DNA from: Myxococcales bacterium
Lineage (GTDB): Bacteria; Myxococcota_A; Polyangia; Polyangiales; Polyangiaceae
DNA length: 64,000 nucleotides
Assembly (NCBI GenBank): GCA_016712525.1
Contig: JADJQX010000001.1
Coordinates: 682,001 to 746,000 of the forward strand
Reading direction: 5' to 3'
Part shown: positions 26,135-34,973 of the stretch, piece after piece
Position numbering within the stretch: the first letter of the stretch is position 1
How the letters are laid out: every line of letters starts with the position of its first letter
Translations under genes and position numbers: made by a program
The notes under the pieces: generated by a model
What the model was told of the DNA's origin: nothing
Seen by the model: only the letters and a program-made list of their open reading frames with translations
Database searches by the model: none

Positions 26135-27982
26135 TTACTTTCCCGCGCGTAGGGCGGTCGCCTGGTTGCGCAGGGCAGCGGCGCGCTCGGTGTGCCCCTC
26201 GCGCTCCTCGACCGACGCGAGCCCTTCGAGGCACGCAGGCTCGGCGGGGAGCATGGCCACCGCCGCTTCGTACGAGCGACGCGCCCCGGCGAGATCGCCC
26301 GCGTAGAGTCGGAGCGCGCCGTCGTCCGTGAGGTACCGAGGTTGGAACGGCTCGTCGTCGAGGACGCGGCGGATCTCGGCGCGCGCGACGTCGCACCCGA
26401 CGACCCCCTGCGAGCACCCGAGGTGAGCGGCACGCGCGAGCTCACGACGAAGCTGGAACCCGTAGGGGAACACGGCGTTCGCGCGCGAGAGCCCCGCGTA
26501 GAGCGCGCGTGGGTCCGCAGTCGTGCGCGCCTTCGCCACGAGGTAGTCGGAGACGACCGCCCGGCCGTGGAACACGAGGAGCGCGGTGGCGACGACGGCG
26601 ATGCCCCAAGGCCCGAAGCGCCCGACCAGGGTGGGACGTGAAGGCGAAGGCGCTTCGCGATCGGCAGGCGTGAGCCCCACGAGCAGCCCGAGCCACACGA
26701 AGAAGATCATGGCCGAGGCGGGCTTTCGGAGCGGGAAGTCGACCGTGGAGTGCAGCGCGAGGGTGACGATCCCGAGGGCGAGCGCGAGCGACACGAGCCT
26801 CCGCGACGCGCCCCTCGACGAGGCACCCGAGAGACCCGAGCGCACCGCCAAGGCCACGGCCGCGAAGAACAGGTACCCACCCAAGAGCCCGGATTCACAA
26901 ACGATTTCGAGCGGGTCGCAGTGCGCCTCCCACGGCTGCACGGTGAGCGAGAAGTCGACGGTGGGGGCAACGCGCGCGTAGGCGGGGTACATCGCGCGCC
27001 AGCTCCCGAGCCCCACACCGAACGGGTGGTCGCGGAGCATGGCGACGGAGCTCGTGTCGAAGGCACGACGTACGGACATGGACGAAGCGACGACGTCCGC
27101 CCGGGTCGTGCTCGCGAGCGGCGTGCGCTCGGGCGACGCGGCGCCCGGGGACACGGCGAGGGCGATCGCGACCACCACCCCCGCGAGCGCCGCTGGCGCG
27201 ACACGACGCCCGATGCGCATCGCCGCTCGACGGTGGCCTCGAGCGACGACCACGACGGCGACGAGCGCGGTCAGGGCAGCGGCGGCCCACGCCCCACGGG
27301 AGCGCGTGACCGTGATGCCCGCGACGACGAGGACGAACGAGAGGCCGCCGAGGATGCGTGATCTACGTGTGCCGAGCGTCGCGCCGAGGAGGGACGGGAC
27401 GAGGAGCCCGTCGAGGTAGGTCGCGAGCACGTTTTTGTTGCCGAACGTGGCGGCCGGGCCACCCGCCACCTGGTCGAACACGTCCGTGAGGGCCCCGAAG
27501 CTCTGCGCCACGGCGAGCGCGCCGAGCGCCGCCCCCACGACGCACGCGCTCCGAACGAGCCACGCGGTCGTCGACGCGGGGTGGCTCTCGGCGACGCGCG
27601 CAGAGAGGAGGAAGAGGCCGAAGAAGGTGAGGAGCTCGGCCCCCCGGACGAGCGCGCCGCTCCGATCCACGGCCCAGGCGATCGACGCGAGGGAGAGCGT
27701 GACGTAGAGCCCCAAGAGGACCACCGCGCGACGCGACGTGATCGGCGGCCGCGCCGCGGGAGCGAGGAGCGCCGCGAACGAGAGGATGCTCACGCCGAGG
27801 CCGAGCAGAGCGTAGCGCGGCGCCGTGGTGGGGTTGCCGAAGGCACGAAGGTCCACGAGGGGGACGACGACGAGCAGCGCCGCGATGCCCCACACGACGC
27901 TCGGCGGAGCGGCACCCCCCACCGACGTCGCGACGAGGCCGGTCGGCGTCGAGGCAGCGGGGGACGAGGGACGAGGTCTCAT
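26135..27982 (-). CDS. O-antigen ligase-like membrane protein with TPR tail
   Basis: A 615-residue protein with about twelve transmembrane helices and a Wzy_C-type periplasmic loop. The signature segment is HPFGVGLGSWRAMYPAYARV, followed by EAHCDPLEIVCESGLLGG, which matches the O-antigen ligase/polymerase family (transfer of a polysaccharide to lipid A core or polymerisation). Residues 480-615 are soluble with TPR-like repeats (LYAGDLAGARRSYEAAVAML). GGAAGGGG lies before ATG 27982. It starts a run of four minus-strand genes with the OMP-like, sigma and anti-sigma-like genes, which suggests envelope glycan assembly under sigma control. Confidence 0.85.
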   Translation of the reverse strand: MRPRPSSPAASTPTGLVATSVGGAAPPSVVWGIAALLVVVPLVDLRAFGNPTTAPRYALLGLGVSILSFAALLAPAARPPITSRRAVVLLGLYVTLSLASIAWAVDRSGALVRGAELLTFFGLFLLSARVAESHPASTTAWLVRSACVVGAALGALAVAQSFGALTDVFDQVAGGPAATFGNKNVLATYLDGLLVPSLLGATLGTRRSRILGGLSFVLVVAGITVTRSRGAWAAAALTALVAVVVVARGHRRAAMRIGRRVAPAALAGVVVAIALAVSPGAASPERTPLASTTRADVVASSMSVRRAFDTSSVAMLRDHPFGVGLGSWRAMYPAYARVAPTVDFSLTVQPWEAHCDPLEIVCESGLLGGYLFFAAVALAVRSGLSGASSRGASRRLVSLALALGIVTLALHSTVDFPLRKPASAMIFFVWLGLLVGLTPADREAPSPSRPTLVGRFGPWGIAVVATALLVFHGRAVVSDYLVAKARTTADPRALYAGLSRANAVFPYGFQLRRELARAAHLGCSQGVVGCDVARAEIRRVLDDEPFQPRYLTDDGALRLYAGDLAGARRSYEAAVAMLPAEPACLEGLASVEEREGHTERAAALRNQATALRAGK

Positions 27983-28136
27983 GGATCCCCTTCCGGTGCG
28001 ACGTGACCTCGAACATTCACGGGGTCGTGACGCGAGGACCTCTCACGTCCTCGTCGAGCGCGCGGTCAGACGGACACGGAGGCGAGAGCCTCGCGCGACA
28101 CGGACCGTGAGCCAGGCGGGAGACCTTTCGGCGTCG

Positions 28137-28469
28137 TCAATCGACGGTGGGCGAATCGGGATTGGCGCCGATGGACATCTTGCCGGGAGAGACGTCCCCC
28201 GCGTCGATCGTGGCTTGGTGGATCGCGGCCTGGGCGCGGAGGTTCTCGATCTGCCTCGTGAGCTTGTCGCGTTCGGCCGGGTCCGCCGAGGCGAGGGCGA
28301 GCTCGCGCGCTTCGACGAGGCGCGCGATGAGAGGCAGGCTGAGCTCCGCCTCGAACGCGCGTGTCCCCGGAGGGAAGCGGCTCGGCCCGAGGCCAGCGGA
28401 GGGCTTCTTGCGAGAGAGCGCCACCACGACCACGACCACGACCACGATGGCGAGCAGGCCATAGAGCAT
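28137..28469 (-). CDS. Small single-helix membrane protein
   Basis: A 110-residue protein. An N-terminal transmembrane helix (LLAIVVVVVVVVALSRKK) starts at residue 4, followed by a soluble helical part with RLVEARELALASADPAERDK and a C-terminal Asp/Pro tail. ATG 28469 gives a tidy membrane anchor. The longer frame upstream adds a region without signal character. No strong ribosome site. The same strand as the O-antigen ligase gene, 154 bp upstream of it. Function unknown. Confidence 0.55.
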   Translation of the reverse strand: MLYGLLAIVVVVVVVVALSRKKPSAGLGPSRFPPGTRAFEAELSLPLIARLVEARELALASADPAERDKLTRQIENLRAQAAIHQATIDAGDVSPGKMSIGANPDSPTVD

Positions 28470-28614
28470 GACGGCACGTGAGCACAGGACGGGTTCGAAC
28501 GCACGCGAGGATCGGCCCGCTTCGGGGGAGGCATCGGACGCCGCGCCCATTTCCGCCGACGCCTACCACCCGCTCGATCTCCACGTGTCATCCGCACAAT
28601 CGTACCGGGCGCGG

Positions 28615-28950
28615 TCACATTCGCGCGGCCGCACCCCCGAGCCGCGCTGCCGGGATCCGAGCGGCGAGCGCGACCGCTGCTTCCAAGCTCTCCGCTTCGA
28701 GCACCAGGAACCCGCTCACGCCCTCAGGCAGGTACGTCCCCTCCTTGACGATGGTCTCCCCGTCGTGGGCTCGCACCGTCCTCGCCACGCTGGCCGTGCC
28801 GAGCGGAAGCCCCGGTTCGACTCCCGGCGTCTGGTTGAGGGCGGCGTAGTCGGCATAGATCTGCCTCTGCTCCTCCTCCGGCAGCGCGTTCCAACGGTCC
28901 GAGCCGGGGAGGGGTGTGGTCCCCTGATAGATGTGCAGCACGAATTTCAT
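28615..28950 (-). CDS. YciI-like (YCII-related) domain protein
   Basis: A 111-residue protein of the YCII-related alpha/beta-barrel family: KFVLHIYQGTTPLPG start, a QIYADYAALNQ helix, TVRAHDGETIVKEGTYLPEG and SGFLVLEAESLEAAVALAAR. Members of this group are often encoded next to ECF sigma factors, and here an ECF41-type sigma gene starts 114 bp away on the other strand. GAGGAGA lies before ATG 28950. The biochemical role of the family is poorly known. A link to the sigma factor is inferred from context. Confidence 0.85.
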   Translation of the reverse strand: MKFVLHIYQGTTPLPGSDRWNALPEEEQRQIYADYAALNQTPGVEPGLPLGTASVARTVRAHDGETIVKEGTYLPEGVSGFLVLEAESLEAAVALAARIPAARLGGAAARM

Positions 28951-28993
28951 GGTCGAGTCTCCTCGACTGCCATGACGTAGCGTGTTCCGGACA

Positions 28994-29021
28994 CTTAGCG
29001 CCAACGTCGGTCGGCGCTTCG
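28994..29021 (+). repeat. Dispersed repeat copy 2 (variant)
   Basis: CTTAGCGCCAACGTCGGTCG matches the dispersed-repeat core with two changes, followed by GCGCTTCG instead of GTTCTTCC. It lies between the divergent YciI-like and ECF41 sigma genes, so it falls within their shared promoter region. Confidence 0.75.
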
Positions 29022-29064
29022 CTGGGTGGAAGTGCGACCCGTCGAGAAGTATTGGTAAGGCCCG

Positions 29065-29946
29065 ATGAGTGACGATCGCTGGCTGGCCGAGCAGTTCGAG
29101 GAGAGACGCGACCGCCTTCGTGCCGTGGCCTACCGAATGCTCGGTTCGGCGAGCGAGGCCGAGGACGCCGTGCAAGAGGCCTGGCTGAAGGTCAGTCGGG
29201 CCGACACCGGCGACGTGCAGAACCTCGGCGGCTGGCTCACGACGGTCGTGGCCCGCGTGTGCCTCGACATGCTTCGCTCGCGCAGGTCACGTCGTGAGGA
29301 GCACCTCGCGCCGACGGAGGATGCTTCCAGCACGGCGTTCACGGAGACGGACACCGCGCTCGCGGACGCGATCGGACCTGCGCTGTTCGTCGTCCTGGAT
29401 AGGCTCGCACCTGCGGAGCGAGTCGCCTTCGTGCTGCATGACATGTTCGACCTTCGCTTCGAGGAGATCGCGCCGATCCTTGGTCGCACCCCCGCGGCGG
29501 CGAGGCAGCTCGCGAGTCGCGCGAGGCGCCGGGTTCGTGGTGCGCCGGCGTCTGCCGATGACGACGCACGGCATCGCGAGATCGTGAGCGCCTTCCTCGC
29601 GGCGTCACGGGATGGCGATCTTCAACGGCTCGTCGCGGTGTTGTCGCCCGATGTCGTGATGCGCGCCGACGAGCTAGCGGTGCGGACCGCGGCCGAGCGC
29701 GCGCAGCATGGGGCACCGAGCTTGACCCGCGAGGCTCGCGGTTCGTCCCCCGTGGCCGACGTGTTCAAGGGGCGCGCCCGCGGGGCGGTGCCTGCGCTCA
29801 TCGACGGCGAACCGGGCGCGGTTTGGGTGATGGGAGACCACGTGCGCGCAGCGTTCCTGTTCACGTTCGAGCACGGCACGATCGCGGAGATCGATCTCGT
29901 CATGGACCCTGCGTACCTCGCCGAGCTCCGCGTGGAGCGCGTGTAG
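29065..29946 (+). CDS. ECF41-type sigma factor with SnoaL-like C-terminal domain
   Basis: A 293-residue sigma factor. Region 2 is seen in FEERRDRLRAVAYRMLGSAS and EAEDAVQEAWLKV, with GGWLTTVVARVCLDMLRSR. Region 4 has LDRLAPAERVAFVLHDMFDL and ARQLASRARRRV. Residues 175-290 form a SnoaL/NTF2-like extension (EIVSAFLAASRDGDLQRL, VVMRADE), the hallmark of ECF41/SigJ factors. In that group the extension replaces a classical anti-sigma factor and tunes activity. AAGG lies upstream of ATG 29065. Divergent from the YciI-like gene. Confidence 0.93.
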   Translation: MSDDRWLAEQFEERRDRLRAVAYRMLGSASEAEDAVQEAWLKVSRADTGDVQNLGGWLTTVVARVCLDMLRSRRSRREEHLAPTEDASSTAFTETDTALADAIGPALFVVLDRLAPAERVAFVLHDMFDLRFEEIAPILGRTPAAARQLASRARRRVRGAPASADDDARHREIVSAFLAASRDGDLQRLVAVLSPDVVMRADELAVRTAAERAQHGAPSLTREARGSSPVADVFKGRARGAVPALIDGEPGAVWVMGDHVRAAFLFTFEHGTIAEIDLVMDPAYLAELRVERV

Positions 29947-29971
29947 CGCCCCGAGACCCAAGCGGGATACG

Positions 29972-30172
29972 TCACGAGCAGAGATCGGCCTCGAAGGGCT
30001 CTCTCGCGCGGCTCAGCCACTTCGCGCTGTCCCACGGGCACGCGGCGACGTAGCGACCTTCGGGCGTCCGTGGGCAGGCCGCGATCGCCTCTTCGCGCGT
30101 CGCGTGCTCCGAGACGACGGCGTCCTTGTCGTGGGTGTCGATCACGGACCACTTGGCGCGCTTGACGGTCAT
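29972..30172 (-). CDS. Small conserved-looking hypothetical protein
   Basis: A 66-residue soluble protein (TVKRAKWSVIDTHDKDAVVS start) with three cysteines and a C-terminal WDSAKWLSRAREPFEADLCS. GGAGG sits seven bases before ATG 30172, which supports translation. No family is recognised. It converges with the ECF41 sigma gene, 25 bp apart. Confidence 0.6.
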   Translation of the reverse strand: MTVKRAKWSVIDTHDKDAVVSEHATREEAIAACPRTPEGRYVAACPWDSAKWLSRAREPFEADLCS

Positions 30173-30364
30173 GAGAACCTCCGGGGACGTCGACCGAGAG
30201 GGTGACACGCAGACGCGACGTGCGCACCAAGAGGCGCGGCGACCAGCCCTTGGGCACCGAAGGCGCCGGGCATCCCACATCCACCCGCTTAGATTCACCG
30301 CAGTTCGGCATGCCCGGAGTATCGCCCCTTTACTTTCTCCCCGAACGCGGACCTACTGGGCATC

Positions 30365-31231
30365 GTGGCGGGGTCACTTCGCGAGGGCATCTACGAGCAC
30401 GTGGTGACGAGGGCGCTCGCGTCGGCGCTCTCGTCCGTGGGGGACCTCTCGGCCGACGTGGGCGCCATCGACGAGGCCGACCTGCCGCGGGTCCTCGCGC
30501 GTCACGTCGCGCGGGAGCTCGAGGTGCGCCTCCGTGACGCGGGGGACGCCGAGGCCCAGCTCGCGCTCGCGAACCGGCTCGTCGCGCTGCTCGAAGAGGC
30601 CGACGCGGACGACGACGAGGGCGAACGCGAGCCAGGCGGCGGCGAGCACGTGGCCCGCGCCGAGCGACTGCGCGCCATCTACCGTGCGCTCCCTCCCGCG
30701 CGTCCTTTGACTCCGCTCGCGGAGAGCACGCTGCTGACGCGGAGCTCCGCCGACCCTGGCCTGGGCCACGAGCTCAAGGCCGAGATCGCCACGGCCGACG
30801 CGGTCGACGTGGTCGCCGCGTTCGTCACGATGGGAGGGTTCCGTCAGGTGGCGCACGAGCTCGAGGCGCTCGCGAACCGCGGCGGGCGCCTGCGCGTGCT
30901 CACCACCGTGTTCACGGGCTCGACGGAGCTCCGCGCGGTCGAGGCGCTCGCGAGGTTGCCCGGCGCCGAGGTGCGCGTCTCGTACGACGTCGAGCGCACA
31001 CGGCTCCACGCGAAGGCCTGGCTCTTCACGCGCGAGCGCGGCGGGGACGACCTGCACACCGCGTACGTGGGCTCGGCCAACCTCACCGCGACGGCGCTCT
31101 CTTCGGGCCAGGAGTGGACGATCAAGGCGAGCGCGAGCGACTTGCCGAACATCGTGCGGAAGTTCCGCGGCACTCTACACAAGAGCTACAAAAGGAGCCC
31201 CAATGTCATCAAGCTGGCTTGCGCGCTTTGA
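30365..31231 (+). pseudogene. Truncated PLD/DUF3427-type helicase gene (5' part)
   Basis: A 288-residue frame that matches the N-terminal third of DUF3427-type DEAD/DEAH helicases. It has the opening GSLREGIYEHVVTRAL, then PLTPLAESTLLTRSS, LGHELKAEIATADAVDVVAA, and a phospholipase D-like domain with RTRLHAKAWLFTRE and AYVGSANLTATAL. Homology by eye stops around GTLHKSY (about 31,185), where base composition drops sharply and another gene begins. The helicase and DUF3427 domains are absent. Full-length relatives occur in defence islands. The fragment probably lost its 3' end when the low-GC segment arrived. Confidence 0.75.
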
Positions 31232-32201
31232 ACGCGACTTCTTTACAACATTCAACGCGCGCCTGCCAAAACCGAGGCTCGAAGCACCGAACCCGGCCCC
31301 CCCCAACGCAATTCTTCGCTTCAACGCGGACAACTCATGGTGGGAACTTGCATATATAGCGTGCGCACTAGAACTCGACAAAACACTGAAGGCTACCGTC
31401 GGAGGAAGAAGAAAGGAACGACAGAGGGCCAAACAGGAAGCAATCGCGTACCTCCAAGCACAATTTCCACAGCGCGCACCAGTACGAGCCAAGGACACGA
31501 CACGGCGTTCAGAACTCTGCGCAACTGGCACAATCATCACAAGACTCCGGAAGGACATTTGCAAGCCGCGAGAGCACCTACAAAATCGCCATATACTAGG
31601 AACTCTTCTCACGAAACCCGACGTACCCGCGCCGCGCTCAGTAGAAGGTTTCCTGGAAAGGAAGATGGACAAGCCGGACAGAACCGCCGTACTCGTCTGG
31701 ATTCGAAGACTTACCTATCAGCCGTATCGAAACTCACACCCAGCAGACATAGACAAAATCCTATCCACTGCACTAAGACTCGGACATACGCCAATCGTCC
31801 TCGGAAACTCCCCTGAGCGTCCTCTACCGCGCGGGGCGACTGACCTTACCGAGCACTGGAATGAGGTCAAGAGCTTCAACGACCAGCTGATGCTGCTACG
31901 AACGCTGAGGCAACGCGGTGCGCTCCTGCAAGTTGGTGTCCGGAGTGCTGCACTCGACACCGGAGCCTTTATGGGCATCCCGACTATCAGCATAGATCCG
32001 ACACCTCCGACGGACAGAAGCGGTCATCTGGCCGATGTTTTGCCCAACTACCTCGAAGCACGGCAGGCCGAAGCCATCGACGCTATGGAGCACCTTCTGG
32101 CACCCTCTCGAGTGCAGATAGCATTCGGATGGATTCAGCAGGAACTCTACCGTACCGTGCGCACCGTGCAACAGATTCGGCGAGGTCGTCATCTTCTTTG
32201 A
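31203..32201 (+). CDS. Low-GC orphan protein in defence island
   Basis: A 332-residue soluble protein. AAAAGGAG is five bases before ATG 31203, so translation is likely. GC content is visibly lower (about half) than in all neighbours and codon use is not GC3-biased, which points to horizontal arrival. The C-terminal half has a Rossmann-like pattern (TAVLVWIRRLTYQPY, LRLGHTPIVLGNSP, FMGIPTISIDPTPP), loosely like glycosyltransferase GT-B nucleotide-sugar folds, but I cannot assign a family. It overlaps the end of the truncated helicase frame. Confidence 0.6.
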   Translation: MSSSWLARFERDFFTTFNARLPKPRLEAPNPAPPNAILRFNADNSWWELAYIACALELDKTLKATVGGRRKERQRAKQEAIAYLQAQFPQRAPVRAKDTTRRSELCATGTIITRLRKDICKPREHLQNRHILGTLLTKPDVPAPRSVEGFLERKMDKPDRTAVLVWIRRLTYQPYRNSHPADIDKILSTALRLGHTPIVLGNSPERPLPRGATDLTEHWNEVKSFNDQLMLLRTLRQRGALLQVGVRSAALDTGAFMGIPTISIDPTPPTDRSGHLADVLPNYLEARQAEAIDAMEHLLAPSRVQIAFGWIQQELYRTVRTVQQIRRGRHLL

Positions 32202-32343
32202 CTGCGACTTCTGGCACGGTAGGAACCTCGCCGAGTGGGTGAGGTTGGTCTCGTGGTCCGGCGCGAAGCCCATGAGCATCACGTGGGAGCTCGAGTACGA
32301 GATGCCGCTCGGCTTGTTCGATCGATTCGCGACCGTCACATGA
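32182..32343 (+). pseudogene. Vsr-like endonuclease remnant
   Basis: A 53-codon frame without a proper start encodes EVVIFFDCDFWHGRNLAEWV, which resembles the catalytic core of Vsr/very-short-patch-repair-type endonucleases (x-F-x-D-x-x-F-W-H-G). It then continues into unrelated-looking sequence to a TGA. It begins exactly where high GC resumes after the orphan gene, so it seems to be the 3' remnant of an older gene interrupted by the insertion. Confidence 0.55.
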
Positions 32344-32370
32344 TGGCCTAGGAGCTGCGTGTCAGACTAG

Positions 32371-33132
32371 TCACGTTGATTGAATCACCCTCACGTCGAT
32401 GAGCGCTTGTAGATGGTCGCTCAGGGTCTTGGCGACGGGGCCGCCGTTGATGAGCACACCGGCCTCCATATTCTTCTCGAGGGCATGACCCGTGAGATTC
32501 GCGCTCGTGATGAATGCGCGTGCGCCGTCGACCACCGCGACCTTCGCGTGGACCTTGCCGTCGACGAAGGGCTCGGGCTTCTCCTTCCACGTGAAGAGTT
32601 CTGCCGTCGGCACGCGCGAGCGCATGGTCGCGGCCGGGTCGTAGTTCAACGTGCCGCCGTGGCTCGTCGAGGCCTCCAGCAGGATGCGGATGCGAACGCC
32701 CCGGCTCGCGGCGTCGTTGAGCGCCGCGACGACGCTGAGGACGTCGTAGGCGACGAAGCTCACGAGGAACAGGTCCTTGGTCGCGCTGGCGATGAGGTCG
32801 AGCAGTACCTGCTCGGTCCTGCGCGTCGGCACGAAGCGCGTCGTCGGGCCGGTCCACACCAGCTCGACGCTTAGCTCACGCTCGACGCGCAGGCGCGCCT
32901 CGGATGCGCCGAGGAGCATGCCCGCCACCTCGTCGCCGCTCGCCTGCACCTGGCCCCACGCCGCGACGACGCGCCCCACAGCGGCGCGCGCAGCGGGCGT
33001 GTCGGCCAGCGTGTTCGGGTTCGGCGCCGAGCCGGGGCTCGCGAGCCCGCGCAGCGCCGACGCGACGGTGCTCGCCTTCGCTGGAGAGACGAGAGCTACG
33101 AGGTCAACGACCGCATCGAGGAGCACCTGCAT
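32371..33132 (-). CDS. drmC: DISARM protein DrmC (PLD family)
   Basis: A 253-residue phospholipase D-superfamily protein. The HKD motif is KVHAKVAVVDGARAFITSAN followed by LTGHALEKNMEAGVLI. A second partial motif lies upstream (VRIRILLEASTSHGGTLN). Length and position after drmB match DrmC. In tested DISARM systems DrmC is accessory and not always needed. Its ATG (33132) overlaps the drmB stop by one base (TGATG), which implies coupling. It is the last gene of the ten-gene operon. Confidence 0.9.
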   Translation of the reverse strand: MQVLLDAVVDLVALVSPAKASTVASALRGLASPGSAPNPNTLADTPAARAAVGRVVAAWGQVQASGDEVAGMLLGASEARLRVERELSVELVWTGPTTRFVPTRRTEQVLLDLIASATKDLFLVSFVAYDVLSVVAALNDAASRGVRIRILLEASTSHGGTLNYDPAATMRSRVPTAELFTWKEKPEPFVDGKVHAKVAVVDGARAFITSANLTGHALEKNMEAGVLINGGPVAKTLSDHLQALIDVRVIQST

Positions 33133-34973
33133 CAGATCCCCGCGAAGAAGGCCGCGTCGTTGGTTTGCAGCGTCGGGATGACGAGCGCGCGATCGAGGTA
33201 GCGGTTGCCGCACTCGCACGACGTCTCGGAGACGAACGAGCACGCGTGGCACGAGGCCGCGTGCAGCGACGAGTCGGTCCTCGGGTTGTGCTCCGCGCAG
33301 AGCGGGTCGGACGCGCAGATCTTCGCGCGGTCGAGTGCCTGCCGCAGCAAGCGCCCGAGGTTCTCGGGCTTGCCGAGGTCGACGAGCCCGCCGAGCGTGC
33401 CGTCGGAGTCGGCCGCTGCCGTGTAGATCAAGATGCCCGCCTGCGACTTGCCGTCGTCAGTGTCGGCGTAGACGCGCTCGCGGATGCTCGCCGCGTTGTA
33501 GCCGCAGTCGAGCGCGAGCTCGCGGATGAGCAAGTGCGCGATCGTATGAAGCAACGCGAAACGCATGCCGGGGAAGCCCGGGTCGGGCTCGAGCCCACGA
33601 CGCGCGCGCCAGCCACGGTGGCCTCGACGAAGCTCGGCCTCCTGCCTCCGCACACCCGTCCACTTCGCCCAGTCGGAGAGCGCGTCTTCCGAAAACTGGA
33701 GGAAGATGCCCTCGCCGTGGACCTGCGTGGCGGGCACCCAGTGGGGCGCCGTACGTCCGATGGGAGCGCGCGGCGCACGGTCCGCGCCAGCGCCCTCGCT
33801 GGGCGACTCGACGCGCGTGAAGCCGAGCAGCGCGTTCACCTCGCGCAGCCGCTCGAGGAGCAGCACGCGCGAGAGGTGCTTCTCGAACCCCTTGGGCACA
33901 TCCGCCTTCTTGCTCATGAAGTGCGGGTAGTCCGTGGGCGGCGTCGGCGAAGTGAGCACGTCCCACTCGGGCCCCTTCAGATCGAGGTCTTCGTCACCCA
34001 CCGCGCCGCCACGATGGGCTTGGATGGCCTCCCACACCTGGTCGCCCGTGAAGGCGTCGATGCCCGGGAGCTGAGCCGACTTCTTCAACGTCTTCACTAC
34101 GGCCGCCGCTTCGACGGCGCTCTCTACGTCCTCGAAGAAAGTCCAGCCGTCGGCGACGAGCTGCGCGAGCGGGCTGCCCGTCTGCGGGATGGCGAGAACC
34201 GAGAGCGTGACCGGGAACCAGCCGTTCGTCGCGCCGAGGAGGATGGCGCGCGGGACTTCGGCGCAGCCGTCCTCGAACTTGTTGAGGTGTGGATGCCTCC
34301 CACGACAGCCCGGAAGGTTGTCCTTGCCGGCCTGTCCGAAGGCCTGCGCCATACTCTTGGCAGCGCTGCACGAATCGCAGCGCACCCACAGGTTTTCGGT
34401 CTGAAGCGAGGCGCCGCTCTCGAAGAAGCGCAGCGTACCCATGCAGCTGCTCGGCCCACCGTGAACGAACCAGTGCCAAGGGAAGTCGTCGAGGTGTCCC
34501 TCGCGGCATGCAAGGAGGAAGCGCGCGGGTACCGCGTCTGCGTCACGGGGCTTCTGGTCGCCGCGCGAGCCGGTGCAACCCTTGTGGACGAAGCAGGTGC
34601 GTTCGGGCCGGTAGCGGTTCGCCTTCAGCTCGAAGAGGCCCGCGTCGAAAGGCGAGAGCAGCCCGCACTTCACGCAGCGCATCCATCGGGGGAACGGCTT
34701 CACCGGCACGCCGACGAGCGCCTCGGCCGAGAACGGATCGACGATGTCGCTGTCGGTCAGCGGCGGCATGCGCAGCGACTCGACCTGGTCGCCGAGCACC
34801 CGGCGCACGTTCGTGAGCAGCCGTGCTTCCTGGATCGGCTGGCAGCGCCCGATCTCCCAGCGGTCGATGCCCATCGTGACGACGGAGAGGTTCGGGAGAT
34901 CGATCAGCGCGCCGGGCCCGTAGGTCCAGAGGAGCTGGCTCGGGCGGACTTCGCCCACCGGGGTCTTACTCAT
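33132..34973 (-). CDS. drmB: DISARM protein DrmB (DUF1998)
   Basis: A 613-residue protein with the DrmB start VGEVRPSQLLWTYGPGALID. Two zinc-ribbon-like cysteine sets lie near residues 98-102 (MRCVKCGLL) and at WVRCDSCSA. The DUF1998 C-terminal region has LLHTIAHLLIRELALDCGYN and a final Cys cluster (CHACSFVSETSCECGN). DrmB acts with DrmA in recognising and blocking incoming phage DNA. It overlaps drmA by four bases (ATGA) and drmC by one. Confidence 0.95.
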   Translation of the reverse strand: MSKTPVGEVRPSQLLWTYGPGALIDLPNLSVVTMGIDRWEIGRCQPIQEARLLTNVRRVLGDQVESLRMPPLTDSDIVDPFSAEALVGVPVKPFPRWMRCVKCGLLSPFDAGLFELKANRYRPERTCFVHKGCTGSRGDQKPRDADAVPARFLLACREGHLDDFPWHWFVHGGPSSCMGTLRFFESGASLQTENLWVRCDSCSAAKSMAQAFGQAGKDNLPGCRGRHPHLNKFEDGCAEVPRAILLGATNGWFPVTLSVLAIPQTGSPLAQLVADGWTFFEDVESAVEAAAVVKTLKKSAQLPGIDAFTGDQVWEAIQAHRGGAVGDEDLDLKGPEWDVLTSPTPPTDYPHFMSKKADVPKGFEKHLSRVLLLERLREVNALLGFTRVESPSEGAGADRAPRAPIGRTAPHWVPATQVHGEGIFLQFSEDALSDWAKWTGVRRQEAELRRGHRGWRARRGLEPDPGFPGMRFALLHTIAHLLIRELALDCGYNAASIRERVYADTDDGKSQAGILIYTAAADSDGTLGGLVDLGKPENLGRLLRQALDRAKICASDPLCAEHNPRTDSSLHAASCHACSFVSETSCECGNRYLDRALVIPTLQTNDAAFFAGI

